Assembly: GCF_026340095.1 (NCBI RefSeq)
Contig: NZ_JAPEPO010000001.1
Location: 7,522,501-7,586,500 of the forward strand
Origin: Streptomyces sp. NBC_01446
GTDB lineage: Bacteria; Actinomycetota; Actinomycetes; Streptomycetales; Streptomycetaceae
Length of the DNA stretch: 64,000 bases
Direction of reading: 5' to 3'
Below, piece after piece: positions 43,387-51,989 of the stretch. The position numbers and the translations under genes are program-made. Below the pieces are notes generated by a model that saw only the letters and a list, made by a program, of their open reading frames with translations, had not been told where the DNA came from and ran no database searches. Each line of letters starts with the position of its first letter. Position 1 is the first letter of the stretch.

Positions 43387-44361
43387 TCATGCGGACGCCA
43401 GCTTCCGGATGCGCGGATGGTTCTCCAGCGCCCACCGCACGGTCTTCGGCGGGCGCCCGAGCAGGGTTTCCAGTTGGTCGGTGATGCCGCGGTAGCCCCC
43501 GCCGCCCATCAGCCGGGTGAGGGTCTTGAGGTGCTCCGCAGTGTGCGGCAGCGCAGCCAGGGCGCTGTCCACGTAGGTCTCGTTCCAGGTTTCGACGTCT
43601 TCGGGAATGTACGTGACCGGGCGTCCCAGCACGGCAGCGTAGTCTTCCGCGAACCCGTGCATGTCCTTCAGTTCCGGACCGGTGAGGTCGTAGGACTTCG
43701 AGATGTGCGGAGCCGGGTCGACCAGGATCTTCACGCACAGCTCCGCTACGTCAAAACCCGTGATGGGCGCGAGCTGCTGGTGGCCGAAGGGCAGGCGCAG
43801 TTCACCGTTGCTCAGCGGCTCCAGCGCCAGCCAGGTCAGGATGGGGTTCTCGACGAACATGGCCGCCCGTACGTTGACGGTCGGAACGCCGGACCAGTCC
43901 AGCACCTGCTCGGCGATCCAGTGGGCCCGTTGCTGCGGCGACCAGTTGGCGATGAGTCCACCGAGCCACGCACGCCGTTCCTCCTCCGGCGCGGTCATCT
44001 TGTCGAAGGTCATGAACGACTGCTCGTACTCGGAGATGTTGACGAAGACCTCGATGTCGCCCTGAGCCCGTGCCGCTGCGGCCATCAGGCTGACGGCGTC
44101 GGTGTAGTACGGCGACAGGCTCATGCTGAAGTAGATGCGCCGGACGCCCTTCAGCGCGGCGGTCACGTCGGCGATGTTGAGCAGGTCACCGACGAAGACC
44201 TCGGCGCCGGCCTGGCGGAGAGAGTGCGCGCGTTCGTCGTCCTGCCGCACGAACGCGCGCACCGGGTGCCCTTGTTCAAGCAGCATGTCGACCATGGTTC
44301 GGCTCACACCACCGATTTCGCCGGCAGCACCGGTGATCAGGATGGGATTGTGCTCTGACAT
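43387..44361 (-). CDS. NmrA-like NAD(P)-binding protein
   Basis: A 324-residue atypical SDR of the NmrA/HSCARG group. N-terminal Rossmann loop ITGAAGEIGGVS (about 9-20), strand and acidic end VRAFVRQDDERAHSLRQAGA, VFVGDLLNIADVTAALKGV, then VNISEYEQSF in place of an active site. The SDR Tyr-Lys pair is not in classical form, so it may be a redox sensor or an isoflavone-reductase-like enzyme. ATG at 44361 has AGAGGA upstream. It stands alone; a hydrolase relic lies behind its promoter. Confidence 0.88.
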   Translation of the reverse strand: MSEHNPILITGAAGEIGGVSRTMVDMLLEQGHPVRAFVRQDDERAHSLRQAGAEVFVGDLLNIADVTAALKGVRRIYFSMSLSPYYTDAVSLMAAAARAQGDIEVFVNISEYEQSFMTFDKMTAPEEERRAWLGGLIANWSPQQRAHWIAEQVLDWSGVPTVNVRAAMFVENPILTWLALEPLSNGELRLPFGHQQLAPITGFDVAELCVKILVDPAPHISKSYDLTGPELKDMHGFAEDYAAVLGRPVTYIPEDVETWNETYVDSALAALPHTAEHLKTLTRLMGGGGYRGITDQLETLLGRPPKTVRWALENHPRIRKLASA

Positions 44362-44390
44362 TTGTGCGTCCTCTGTCTGGTTGGGGTGAG

Positions 44391-44520
44391 TCAGCTGTTC
44401 AGAAAGCCCAGGACACGGTCGGCGACCGTCTTGGGCTGCTTGAGGTGCGAGGAGTGCCGTGCATGGGGCACGGTGGTCCGCTGGAAGCAGTTCTTGAACT
44501 GGCTTCCATGCCGTCGCTCA
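44391..44520 (-). pseudogene. Possible alpha/beta hydrolase C-terminal relic
   Basis: The last 40 codons of a minus-strand frame read ARHSSHLKQPKTVADRVLGF, resembling the final helix of alpha/beta hydrolases after the catalytic His (GHSSHLEQPxxVADxVLxFL). Upstream codons make no sense in the same frame. Short and tentative. Confidence 0.35.
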
Positions 44521-44737
44521 GTGCGGCAACAGGCCAGGGTTTCGATCAGGACTCCTGGTCCGCGGAGGACTTCCCTGAGCGCCGAATGATCCGCGTCCGG
44601 GCAGCTCGTGGCCGGGTGGCCCTTCCCGCCGGAGCCGGTCGATGAAGGCGAAGTCATTGAGCTCGATGGCTGCTTCCGCGTGAGCTGTGGGCTCTGCTCC
44701 AGCCGGACGGTGCCGGCCAGGCGGATTCTGCGAAGTG

Positions 44738-45772
44738 TCATCGGGGTGCCGAGCCGTCGATGCGGGCGAGGAAGTTGATGAGTGCGCCGTTGACCTCGGC
44801 GGGACGCTCCTGCTGTGTCCAGTGCCCGCAGCCCGGCAGCACCACCGGGCCGTGCAGTTGAGGCGCGACAGCAGTCAGCGGGTTGTCCGACCCGCCCTGG
44901 CCACGCAACATTTCGCTCAGCGAGGGGCCCCCGTCCGGGCCGCGCAGTGCGGTGACCATATCGCGGTCTCCCACCACGTACAGCGCGGGGACGTCGATCC
45001 TGCGCCCCCGGAAAGGAGCGAGCAGTTCGTTGTTGCGCTCGATGTTCCGGTACCAGTTGAAGGCCCCGGTGAAGGCATGCTCGCCGTGCAGGGCAAAGTC
45101 CTCGGCGTACGCCTGAATGTCCTCCTCCGTCAGCCAGGCCGGGAGAGCGGGCGACTCCGGCATGGTGTCCAGGAGGCCCAGACCCTCGGGTATGACCAAC
45201 GGGCGGGGCTCCCTGCCGAGCGGGTTGTCGCCCGAGGCACCGACCAGGATGCGGCGGAAGGAGTCCGGGATGTCCTTGGCGAACTCCGCGTCGGCGACTC
45301 CCGGCTGCTGGAAGTAGACCTGGTAGAAACCCTCGCCGTACTGGGTGCGGGTGATCGATGGCGGGACCATCCCGCCGGGCAGAATCGGCGGAATACTGAG
45401 CCCGGCCACCGCGCGGACCTTGTCCGGGCGCAGCATCGCCGCGGTCCAGGCAATGGGTGCACCCCAGTCGTGACCCACGACGACCGCCTGCTCCTCCCCG
45501 AGCTCCTCGATCAGGGCGATAACGTCGCCGACGAGGTGCAGCAGGGTGTACGAGGCGACGTCCGACGGCTGTTCGCTGCGGGCATAGCCACGCTGGTCGG
45601 GGGCGACAACTCGGTATCCGGCCGCCGCCAGCGCCCCGAACTGGTGACGCCAGGAGTACCAGCTCTCCGGCCAGCCGTGCAGCAGCAGGACCAGCGGCCC
45701 CTGCCCCTGCTCGGCGATGTGCAGCCGGACCCCGTTCACGTCGACGAAGCGGTGGGTGAGCGAACTTTCCAC
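44738..45772 (-). CDS. Epoxide hydrolase (EphA/B-like)
   Basis: A 344-residue alpha/beta hydrolase with soluble epoxide hydrolase marks: oxyanion HGWPESWYSWRHQ, nucleophile D102 in VGHDWGAPIAW (Asp instead of Ser), lid tyrosines in GEGFYQVYF and FNWYRNIERNNE, acid in VVGDRDMV and base H in GCGHWTQQERPAEVN. It opens epoxides to diols. GTG at 45772 follows AAGGGA. The next leftward gene upstream is an SDR at 46131, so the pair could serve one detoxification route. Its 3' side ends in hydrolase debris. Confidence 0.93.
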   Translation of the reverse strand: MESSLTHRFVDVNGVRLHIAEQGQGPLVLLLHGWPESWYSWRHQFGALAAAGYRVVAPDQRGYARSEQPSDVASYTLLHLVGDVIALIEELGEEQAVVVGHDWGAPIAWTAAMLRPDKVRAVAGLSIPPILPGGMVPPSITRTQYGEGFYQVYFQQPGVADAEFAKDIPDSFRRILVGASGDNPLGREPRPLVIPEGLGLLDTMPESPALPAWLTEEDIQAYAEDFALHGEHAFTGAFNWYRNIERNNELLAPFRGRRIDVPALYVVGDRDMVTALRGPDGGPSLSEMLRGQGGSDNPLTAVAPQLHGPVVLPGCGHWTQQERPAEVNGALINFLARIDGSAPR

Positions 45773-46130
45773 GAGGATGTCCCTTAAATCGGAGAGTGCG
45801 TGTTGCGGGAAACCGCCCGGCGGGCAACTCGCCGTAGCCGCCGGCGGCCAGGCAGTCCAGGGCTTGCACGAGCCCGGTGATGCCGCTCACGACCCCGTCG
45901 AGGTCGGTGCGGTGACGGGCGCATCAGCGTACGGCGGCCTTCATGGGCATCTGCTTGACCTACGGCAGTCGGCTCAGGAACACCAGCCACAGTCCCGCCA
46001 GCCCAGTAGGCGTCCAGGCGCAGCACGGTGCTGTCACTCATCTCCGCCGGAATGTCGAACTCGAGCTGGACCTCTGTCATGTGCCGCTCCATGCGCGGCT
46101 TCTTCTTGCGGGTCCGATGGAGCGCGGGCG
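45773..46130. other. Region with a small unrecognised frame
   Basis: 358 bases between epoxide hydrolase and SDR. A minus-strand frame from 46080 starts MTEVQLEFDIPAEMSDSTVL after a GGAG site and then runs into Arg/Pro-rich sequence; a second piece reads VSGITGLVQALDCLAAGGYG in another frame. These may be two ends of a broken gene. I do not recognise the family. Confidence 0.3.
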
Positions 46131-46949
46131 TCAGCCAGCCAGCCGGTTGAGCTTGCGGATCTGCTTGTCGAAGGCGCGGGCGGGAGCGACGCGGTGCAGG
46201 ATGCGAGCGCGTCCGGCCAAAGGGCCGGCGGCATAGCGCACCTTCGGGTTCGCGTCGGTCGCTGCCGCGACGATCACCTTGGCGACGAGGGCGGGATCGT
46301 CGCCGTCCCTGATCGACTCCGCCATCACGCGGTCGACGGTGTGCCGCTGTTTTGCGTAGACCTCCAGAGGTGTGTCGGGCTTCGCGCTGTTGGCCTCGAA
46401 TCCGGTCCTGCTGTAGGCGGGTTGGACGAGGAGCGCCCGGACGCCCTGGTCGCGGATCTCATGGTCCAGTGACTCGGTGTAGCCCTCGATCGCGTGCTTG
46501 GAGGCGGCGTAGGCGGCCATGTACGGCTGGGGCAGGAATCCGAGTACGGACGAGAGGTTAATGATGCGCCCGCGCCCCTGGGCGCGCATGTGCGGCAGGA
46601 CCTCATTCACCATGCGCATGACCCCGAAGACGTTGGTGTCGAAGACGCCCTGGGCCTGCGCGATGGAGGTTTCCTCGGCCGCGCCCATCGAGCCGATGCC
46701 GGCATTGTTCACCAGGACGTCAATCCGTCCGAACCTCTCGATCACCTGCCGGATCGCGGTGCTGACCGAGGCATCACTGGCCACGTCGAGGTCGAGGAAC
46801 GTCACACCACTGAGCGGCGTGACGCGTGAGGTGTCGCGGCTTGTGCCGACCACGTCGAAACCCGCTGCGACCAGCGCGAGCGCGGTTTCCTTCCCGATAC
46901 CGGATGACGCACCCGTCACGAGTGCCACCGGCCGGTTTGTCGCCATCAT
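46131..46949 (-). CDS. Short-chain dehydrogenase/reductase
   Basis: A 272-residue classical SDR. TGASSGIG at about 12-19, R in VVGTSRDTSRV suggesting NADP(H), NNAGIGSMG at about 80, catalytic Ser in INLSSVLGFLPQP, Y-x3-K in YAASKHAIEG. ATG at 46949 (or 46946) follows AAGGAATCC. Two TetR operator dyads lie 18 and 43 bases upstream, the same dyad as precedes the tetR at 48174, so this gene is probably the repressor's main target. Its N-terminal half resembles the relic at 13301. Confidence 0.92.
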   Translation of the reverse strand: MMATNRPVALVTGASSGIGKETALALVAAGFDVVGTSRDTSRVTPLSGVTFLDLDVASDASVSTAIRQVIERFGRIDVLVNNAGIGSMGAAEETSIAQAQGVFDTNVFGVMRMVNEVLPHMRAQGRGRIINLSSVLGFLPQPYMAAYAASKHAIEGYTESLDHEIRDQGVRALLVQPAYSRTGFEANSAKPDTPLEVYAKQRHTVDRVMAESIRDGDDPALVAKVIVAAATDANPKVRYAAGPLAGRARILHRVAPARAFDKQIRKLNRLAG

Positions 46950-46967
46950 GGATTCCTTACTCGGTGA

Positions 46968-46983
46968 GAAACTGATCGGTTTC
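46968..46983. promoter_or_regulatory. TetR operator, SDR-proximal copy
   Basis: GAAACTGATCGGTTTC, one mismatch from the palindrome GAAACCGATCGGTTTC, 18 bases before the SDR start. Confidence 0.75.
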
Positions 46984-46992
46984 CCTCACCGT

Positions 46993-47006
46993 AAACCGAT
47001 CGGTTT
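46993..47006. promoter_or_regulatory. TetR operator, SDR-distal copy
   Basis: Perfect palindrome AAACCGATCGGTTT, 25 bases from the proximal copy (centre to centre), a spacing of between two and three helical turns. Confidence 0.8.
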
Positions 47007-47276
47007 CCATCCGCAAGTTCAAGCGTCAATCCGATCCGGGCCGCGTCACCGTCTGCGCTGAGGTCGATTCCGTCATCAGAGGGTCGGCGTTCGGCTGTCG
47101 GGGCCGGTCACGTCCGCCCATACGCTGGGAGCCGCGCGGCGCGGGTGCTTCGCGGTACCTGCGGCGTCACGCTCAAGGCGGGGCGGGTTGTCGTGTGCGC
47201 AACAACCCGGAGGTCCGTCTCAGGGCGGTCGGCATTTTGTGGTGTTGAAACGAGAGCCCGGTCTTTGCGGGCCTGC

Positions 47277-47308
47277 TTCCCTTCGGGTGGCTTGCCGCCC
47301 GAAGGGAA
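47277..47308. terminator. Hairpin in intergenic stretch
   Basis: Perfect 11-base arms TTCCCTTCGGG and CCCGAAGGGAA, with TGG/CCG extending the stem and a CTTG loop. Isolated from both genes; may be a terminator or a relic of an element end. Confidence 0.45.
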
Positions 47309-47520
47309 CCGGCCAGCGCCTGCCAAGATGACGGCGTGGCCAGGATGGGCGATCCGGCGACGGACGGCACCGCCCCAACATCACCAGAGTGATGGTGCTG
47401 GGCATCGGACCGTGCAGGCGAATCGTGGTGACCGAGGGCGTGAGGAAACCCGCCGCCCCGTCCCGGAGCGTGCACACGATGCACGTTGCCGGACAGGGAC
47501 AACGAGAACGCGGGGGACCA

Positions 47521-47583
47521 GCGCATCCAAAACCGTTCGGGATGCGCGCAGTTCCGGGACGTGAGTACAACGCTCACTCCCGG
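47521..47583 (-). terminator. Tandem hairpins after tetR
   Basis: Two consecutive stem-loops 22 to 84 bases beyond the tetR stop: TCCGGGA-c-GTGAG/CTCAC-TCCCGGA (47553-47583) and GCGCATCC/GGATGCGC (47521-47547). Probable terminator of tetR. Confidence 0.6.
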
Positions 47584-47604
47584 ACACTGTTTAGGAACGG
47601 TGCG

Positions 47605-48174
47605 TCAGTGCATGTCTGCCGCGTCGAGCAGGGTGGCCACAGTGGGGGCGATGAGCCCGGTCAGGTTGTCGGCCTGGATTCCCGCGCGGGCGCTGGCGCC
47701 GTCGAAGACCAGGCTGAGCTGCCGGGCCAGCAGGTCGGGGTCGCTCGCGCCACCCTGTTCGGCCTCCGAACGGAAAAAGGCCGTCAGGTTCGCCTTGACC
47801 TCGTGGGCCACCCGGCTCGCAGGGTGGCTCTGATCCTTGAGCTCGATCTGCACAGCCAGGTACCGGCAGCCTCGGAACTCGGGCGCACCCGCCTGTGATT
47901 CCACCTGCTCGAAGACGTGCAGGATCCGCTCGCGGGGTGAACGGTCATCGTCCGACCCGGGCAGGAGCCCGGCTACGAAGGCAAAGGCACGCTCCTTCAG
48001 GCTTGCTGCCAGCAGTTCGTCCTTGCTCTCGAACAGCTGGTACATGGAGCGCTTCGACACTCCCGCCGCCTTGCACAGCGCCTCGACACCGATGCCGACA
48101 CCGTCTCGGTAGGTGAGTGTGGCCGCTGCCTCCAGCAGCCGCTCTCTGGGGCTGGGCTTCACTTCGGTGGTCAT
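47605..48174 (-). CDS. TetR/AcrR family repressor
   Basis: A 189-residue TetR. HTH at about 8-55: PRERLLEAAATLTYRDGVGI, VEALCKAAGVSKRSMYQLFE, SKDELLAASLKERA. The C-terminal domain has FEQVESQAGAPEFRGCRYLA, as in TetR_C_33-like or YcdC-like subgroups. Start at 48174. A perfect copy of AAACCGATCGGTTT lies 33 bases upstream and two copies precede the SDR gene, which strongly suggests autoregulation and control of that SDR. Confidence 0.92.
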   Translation of the reverse strand: MTTEVKPSPRERLLEAAATLTYRDGVGIGVEALCKAAGVSKRSMYQLFESKDELLAASLKERAFAFVAGLLPGSDDDRSPRERILHVFEQVESQAGAPEFRGCRYLAVQIELKDQSHPASRVAHEVKANLTAFFRSEAEQGGASDPDLLARQLSLVFDGASARAGIQADNLTGLIAPTVATLLDAADMH

Positions 48175-48206
48175 GCCGCGAGGTTAACTCGAATCGGTCG
48201 AAATGA

Positions 48207-48220
48207 AAACCGATCGGTTT
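48207..48220. promoter_or_regulatory. TetR operator, autoregulatory copy
   Basis: Perfect palindrome AAACCGATCGGTTT 33 bases before the tetR start; extended form is AAAACCGATCGGTTTCT. A degenerate half-site GAATCGGTCGA lies just inside. Confidence 0.8.
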
Positions 48221-48407
48221 CTAGGGGATGCCGGGGCGATGTCCGGTGCCGGGCGGACACCTGAAGTCCGCTCAGAGGCTCGGCGACGGACTTGGGGGGA
48301 GGGGCCGTCGCCGAGCCCTGATGGTGTGTGCGCTTCTTGCTCCCACGGGGCGACACACGCCGGGGCCACTCCGAGTAGTGGCCCAGTCCTGGGTGAGTCG
48401 CGTTCCG

Positions 48408-48990
48408 CTACGCCGGGGCGGCGGTCTCCTCAGGCTTCGTCTCGGCGGGGACGTGGTGCAGCCCCTTGCGGTCGTACCAGCCGGTCATGCCGAAGTTGAA
48501 GAGTGCGTCCAGTGCAAGGCTGACCGTCATCATGACCCAGGCCCGGTCAGGCCGGCGTCGGCCTGGGCGTCGTAGTAGAGGATCGAGCGGATACCGCCGG
48601 TGATCTGCCGCAGCGGCTCGAACTCCGCGAGGAAGTGGTAGAAGCCGGGGAGTGCCTCAAGGGGGGTAGTGGCGCCGGCCGTCGGCACCGCCATCCCGAT
48701 GAAGACCAGCGTGACCACCAGCATGCCGGGCGTGCCGAACGCGGCGAGGAGGGTGAGCGCGCCGTCCCCGGAGACCGTGATGGTGCACACCGAGTACAGC
48801 CACAGCAGCGGCGGGTGGGAAGCGTCCATGCCCATGACGCCGACTGCGCCGACCATGACCAGGGTGCCCATCGGCAGGGGCAGGCCAGCCATGCGGGTGC
48901 TACTGATGGCGAGGGTCTTTACTCGGGTCGCCCGGATCAGCGGGCGGTGCAGTCGCAGTGGCCCCATGTCGTTGTGGGTGTAGTGCCGCA
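48408..48990 (-). pseudogene. YhgE/ABC-2-like membrane exporter C-terminal relic
   Basis: Hydrophobic segments MGTLVMVGAVGVMGM and AAFGTPGMLVVTLVFIGMAV, then PTAGATTPLEALPGFYHFLA and LRQITGGIRSILYYD match the C-terminal end of DUF3533/YhgE-Pip membrane proteins (GTPGxxxxxxxxxxSxPSAGGxxPxxxLPxFxR). The reading frame shifts near 48540 and continues VSLALDALFNFGMTGWYDRK to a stop at 48408. The N-terminal half is missing. Confidence 0.65.
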
Positions 48991-49179
48991 TCAGACAACG
49001 TTCGCCCTGTCGGCATCCCTGCCCGGGCGAAAGCGGAGTCCTTCGTGATACGTTCCCGCCGCCGTGCATTGCTGCGAACTGAGGAGGTGAGACCGATCAA
49101 CACTTTGACAGGTCGGGCCTCCCTCCCTCGCATGGCCTAGGGAGTGCCCGCAGAGGCATCCCGAAAGGCATGAACCGCT

Positions 49180-49911
49180 ATGCGCTTCATATCTGAGACG
49201 TCGTCCGAGGGCGTCCGCGAACAGCTCTTCACCCTCGGCGACATTCCTGGCGTGTTGTGGACGCCAGAAGGTGCCGTCGCCACTCGTCCGCTCGTCTTGA
49301 TGGGACACGGTGGCGGTCAGCACAAGAAGGCCCCTGACGTCCTGGCTCGTGCACGCAGCTTCGTGACCGAATGCGGTTTCGCCGTCGTGGCGGTCGACGT
49401 TCCCGCCCATGGCGACCGGCCGAAGGTTGAGGAGTACGACCGGATCGCGACTGAGAACCAGGCACGCGTGGAAGCCGGTGAAGAGTTGGCCCCGCTGATC
49501 GCCGGCTTCCAGGCGCTCGTGGCCCGCCAGACCGTGCCGGAATGGCGGGCGGTCCTGGACGCGGTTCAGCAACTCGAGCACGTAGGCGCCGGCCCGGTGG
49601 GTTACTGGGGGGTTTCGCTGGGATGCGGACTCGGTGTTCCGTTCGTCGCTGCCGAACCGCGGGTCCGCGCGGCGGTACTGGGCTTGGGCGGGGTACTGGC
49701 GTCGGCCGAGGCCGCCGCGCGGATCACCGTCCCAGTGGAGTTCTTGGTGCAGTGGGACGATGAGCGGGTGCCGCGGGTTCAGAGCTTGGCGCTGTTCGAC
49801 GCCTTGGCCTCGGCCGAGAAAACGTTGCACGCCAACCCCGGCAAGCACGGGGAGACCCCGGCATTCGAGCTGGAGAGCACGCTGAGGTTCTTCGCCCGGC
49901 ACCTCGGCTGA
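49180..49911 (+). CDS. Alpha/beta hydrolase
   Basis: A 243-residue small alpha/beta hydrolase. Oxyanion MGHGGGQHKKAP, nucleophile elbow GVSLGCG, acid likely D in QWDDERVP, base H in NPGKHGETP. VDVPAHGDRPK follows strand 4 as in dienelactone-hydrolase-like proteins of this size. ATG at 49180; GAAAGGC lies 12 bases upstream. The region before it holds only an exporter relic, and an IS630 fragment follows, so it stands alone. Substrate unknown. Confidence 0.88.
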   Translation: MRFISETSSEGVREQLFTLGDIPGVLWTPEGAVATRPLVLMGHGGGQHKKAPDVLARARSFVTECGFAVVAVDVPAHGDRPKVEEYDRIATENQARVEAGEELAPLIAGFQALVARQTVPEWRAVLDAVQQLEHVGAGPVGYWGVSLGCGLGVPFVAAEPRVRAAVLGLGGVLASAEAAARITVPVEFLVQWDDERVPRVQSLALFDALASAEKTLHANPGKHGETPAFELESTLRFFARHLG

Positions 49912-49976
49912 TACCGCCGCCTGTAGTCCGCGACGCGCCGATCGGGAACCGGATCCCGATCGGCGCGCTGGTCGGC

Positions 49977-50162
49977 GTGGCCGACAGAGTTCAGGTTCGA
50001 CACATCGACGATGACGAGGGACAGCGCCTGCTGCGGATCATCCGCAGAGGCACCGGGTCAGTGGTGACATGGCGGCGGGCCCAGATGGTCCTACTGTCCG
50101 CGCAGGGCATGCCGGTGGCGCAGATCGTCCAGGTGTCGTTCGCCAGCGCGGACCGGGTGAGG
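49977..50162 (+). mobile_element. IS630-like transposase N-terminal fragment
   Basis: Reads VRHIDDDEGQRLLRIIRRGT, GSVVTWRRAQMVLLSAQGMP and VAQIVQVSFASADRVR, the N-terminal HTH part of Streptomyces IS630-family transposases (RRAQMVLLSAQGMxVxxIAxVxFTSxDRVR). Sequence after residue 62 is unrelated. Fragment only. Confidence 0.75.
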
Positions 50163-50282
50163 TCGTCGACAGGGCGAACGTTGCCTGACGCAGCAGTAGC
50201 AGCCGAGGGCGTGGTCCACCGCGCTGCCGCGACGCGGGCGATACGGTGAGCGGGGTGCCGACGCTGCCTAGCCGCGTCTAGG

Positions 50283-50987
50283 TCAGCCCGCCGGCCGCTC
50301 ACCTTGACTGCAGGTACGGCGATGATGGCGGCGGTGGTTGGCGTCCTCCTGGGCCAGCCGCCGCAGAAGCCTGACGACCGGCTCGAACAGCACGGTGAGG
50401 ACCACCGCTCGTTCGGCGAGGGCGATGCGGTCTTCGATTCCGTCGAGTTGTGCGAAATCCAGGTCCGCGGTGGATGTGGCGAGCCGTGCGTAGGGGATGA
50501 GGTCGTCGGCTGTGTAGCCGGCGCCGAGGTGACCCAGCGCTGAGAGACTTTCGGCGAGCGCCGGGCGGTGCGGCGACTCGTCGGAGATCTGCCAGCCCAT
50601 GCTGTTGATGAGAGCGTCGACCCTCGCGGAGGCTCCTTCGTCTGACATCGCTTCGTCAACAGCAATGTCTGGCCCGGCGTCGTCCTTGGCGCCCTTCGCG
50701 TTCTTGCCCGCGGAGGGCACAGGGAGTGCATGGTGGACGACGCCCAGGGTCTCAAACGCATCCAGCGGACGGTCGACGGCATCGAGGACTTCGCGGGTAC
50801 GCGCGACGGACAGTCCGCCGAGCTGGATGAGGGAACGGATCAGACGGAGCCGCTGGATGTGCTCCTCGCCGTACTCGACCGCTGTCGGGTTCAGCGCGCG
50901 CCCCTCAGGAAGCAGCCCTTCCCGTCGGTAGTACTTGATGGTCGCCACCGGCACCCCGGACCGGCGACTGAGCTCTGAAATCCTCAT
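50283..50987 (-). CDS. MerR family transcriptional regulator
   Basis: A 234-residue MerR protein. The HTH is at the N terminus (MRISELSRRSGVPVATIKYY, RREGLLPEGRALNPTAVEYG, HIQRLRLIRSLIQLGGLSVA), followed by a long effector region without Cys ligands, so small-molecule rather than metal sensing is likely. ATG at 50987 follows GAGGGAG; the ATG at 51014 is less favoured. A set of nested palindromes (51047-51095) lies between it and the divergent DUF6230 operon, so it may control that operon and itself. Confidence 0.9.
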   Translation of the reverse strand: MRISELSRRSGVPVATIKYYRREGLLPEGRALNPTAVEYGEEHIQRLRLIRSLIQLGGLSVARTREVLDAVDRPLDAFETLGVVHHALPVPSAGKNAKGAKDDAGPDIAVDEAMSDEGASARVDALINSMGWQISDESPHRPALAESLSALGHLGAGYTADDLIPYARLATSTADLDFAQLDGIEDRIALAERAVVLTVLFEPVVRLLRRLAQEDANHRRHHRRTCSQGERPAG

Positions 50988-51046
50988 GCGCTCCCTCACG
51001 CTCAACTGTCCCACCAGTATCGCGTTACCGGGGGTTGCCCACCGAC

Positions 51047-51095
51047 CTCGATAGTGCCACTATCAGGCACTCGGTAGTAACACTATCGAGTGCCT
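51047..51095. promoter_or_regulatory. Nested palindromes, candidate MerR operator
   Basis: Arms CTCGATAGTG (51047-51056) and CACTATCGAG (51081-51090) are exact complements. Within them GATAGTGCCACTATC (51050-51064) is a palindrome, and AGGCACTCG (51065-51073) pairs with CGAGTGCCT (51087-51095). Located 60 bases before merR, on the side of the divergent operon. Confidence 0.65.
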
Positions 51096-51260
51096 CTTCG
51101 GTGTGCCCGCTTCCTCTGTGCGCGTGGACAACATGCTCCTGCGGAAGCCGACTGGCATCGCCACGGTCGAACCCAGCCGTAATTCATCCCCCGCCCCGTG
51201 CCGGGCCAGTCAGTCCTGGACCCGGTCGTCTCATACGCCTCGACAACGGAGGACCGCCTC

Positions 51261-51875
51261 ATGTCCCAGCGAATCGGCAAGACCCACTGGAAGCGTTTCG
51301 CCGTCGGTGCGGTGCCGACGGTGGCCGCCACGGCGGCTGTCGCCGTCTCCATGGCCCAGGGCGCGCTGGCCGCTTCGTTCAGCATCTCCGGTTCCGCTTT
51401 CCAGGTCTCGGCCGGCTCCCTGAGCGGCACCGGATTCGCCAACTACGCCACGGTGGACGTAGCCAAGAACGGCAAGCACGTGCCCGTCTCCGTCTCATCC
51501 ATCAAAAACGCGACGGTCACCGACATGTGCCAGTCCGTCCCGGTGAACATTCCCGTGCTCGGGACCTACACGATGTCGCTCAAGGCCGGCGGGTCGGGTA
51601 CGCCGGTCAAGGCCAAGAACCTGTACATCGACATGACCGATCTCCAGGCCAAGTCCGGCACCTTCAAGAACGTCGACATCGGTGTCGCCACTGGTTCCAT
51701 GACCAAGGGTCAGGTCAACCCCAAGGACCACGTCGACCCCAACGGATATGCCCAGCAGGCGGACTCGGTCGAGATCATCGATGCCCACCAGAAGGTCTGG
51801 GCCACGTCTGCAGGAACGTTCGAACTGGCGGGCCTGCACATGAACATCGCGGCCGGCCGTCACGACTGCTTCTGA
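51261..51875 (+). CDS. DUF6230 family secreted/membrane-anchored protein
   Basis: A 204-residue protein of DUF6230, sometimes annotated as cholesterol esterase without proof. Positively charged start (KTHWKRF), hydrophobic segment VPTVAATAAVAVSMAQGALA (about 17-38) as signal or anchor, then a beta-rich Gly/Ser/Val domain containing FSISGSAFQVSAGSLSGTGF, CQSVPVNIPVLGTYT and two lone cysteines. ATG at 51261 follows GGAGGA; the open frame extends 5' without a site. First gene of a three-gene unit with a DUF6114 membrane protein and a long secreted protein. Confidence 0.88.
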   Translation: MSQRIGKTHWKRFAVGAVPTVAATAAVAVSMAQGALAASFSISGSAFQVSAGSLSGTGFANYATVDVAKNGKHVPVSVSSIKNATVTDMCQSVPVNIPVLGTYTMSLKAGGSGTPVKAKNLYIDMTDLQAKSGTFKNVDIGVATGSMTKGQVNPKDHVDPNGYAQQADSVEIIDAHQKVWATSAGTFELAGLHMNIAAGRHDCF

Positions 51876-51989
51876 CCTCGCCCCGCCCCGTCGTCTCCAG
51901 CGCGCGGAAGCGACCGGCGACGGTCCGGGGCGCGGCGTCCCCACCCCCTCACGGACACCATGACTCGCTCACGATTTGGGAGCTGCCAC

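Larger units (their letters stand above)
47050..47604. other. Gene-free stretch with three hairpins
   Basis: About 550 bases between the SDR promoter and the tetR stop. No gene recognised. Hairpins: TTCCCTTCGGG/CCCGAAGGGAA at 47277-47308, GCGCATCC/GGATGCGC at 47521-47547, and TCCGGGA-GTGAG/CTCAC-TCCCGGA at 47553-47583. The last two follow the tetR gene. Confidence 0.45.
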
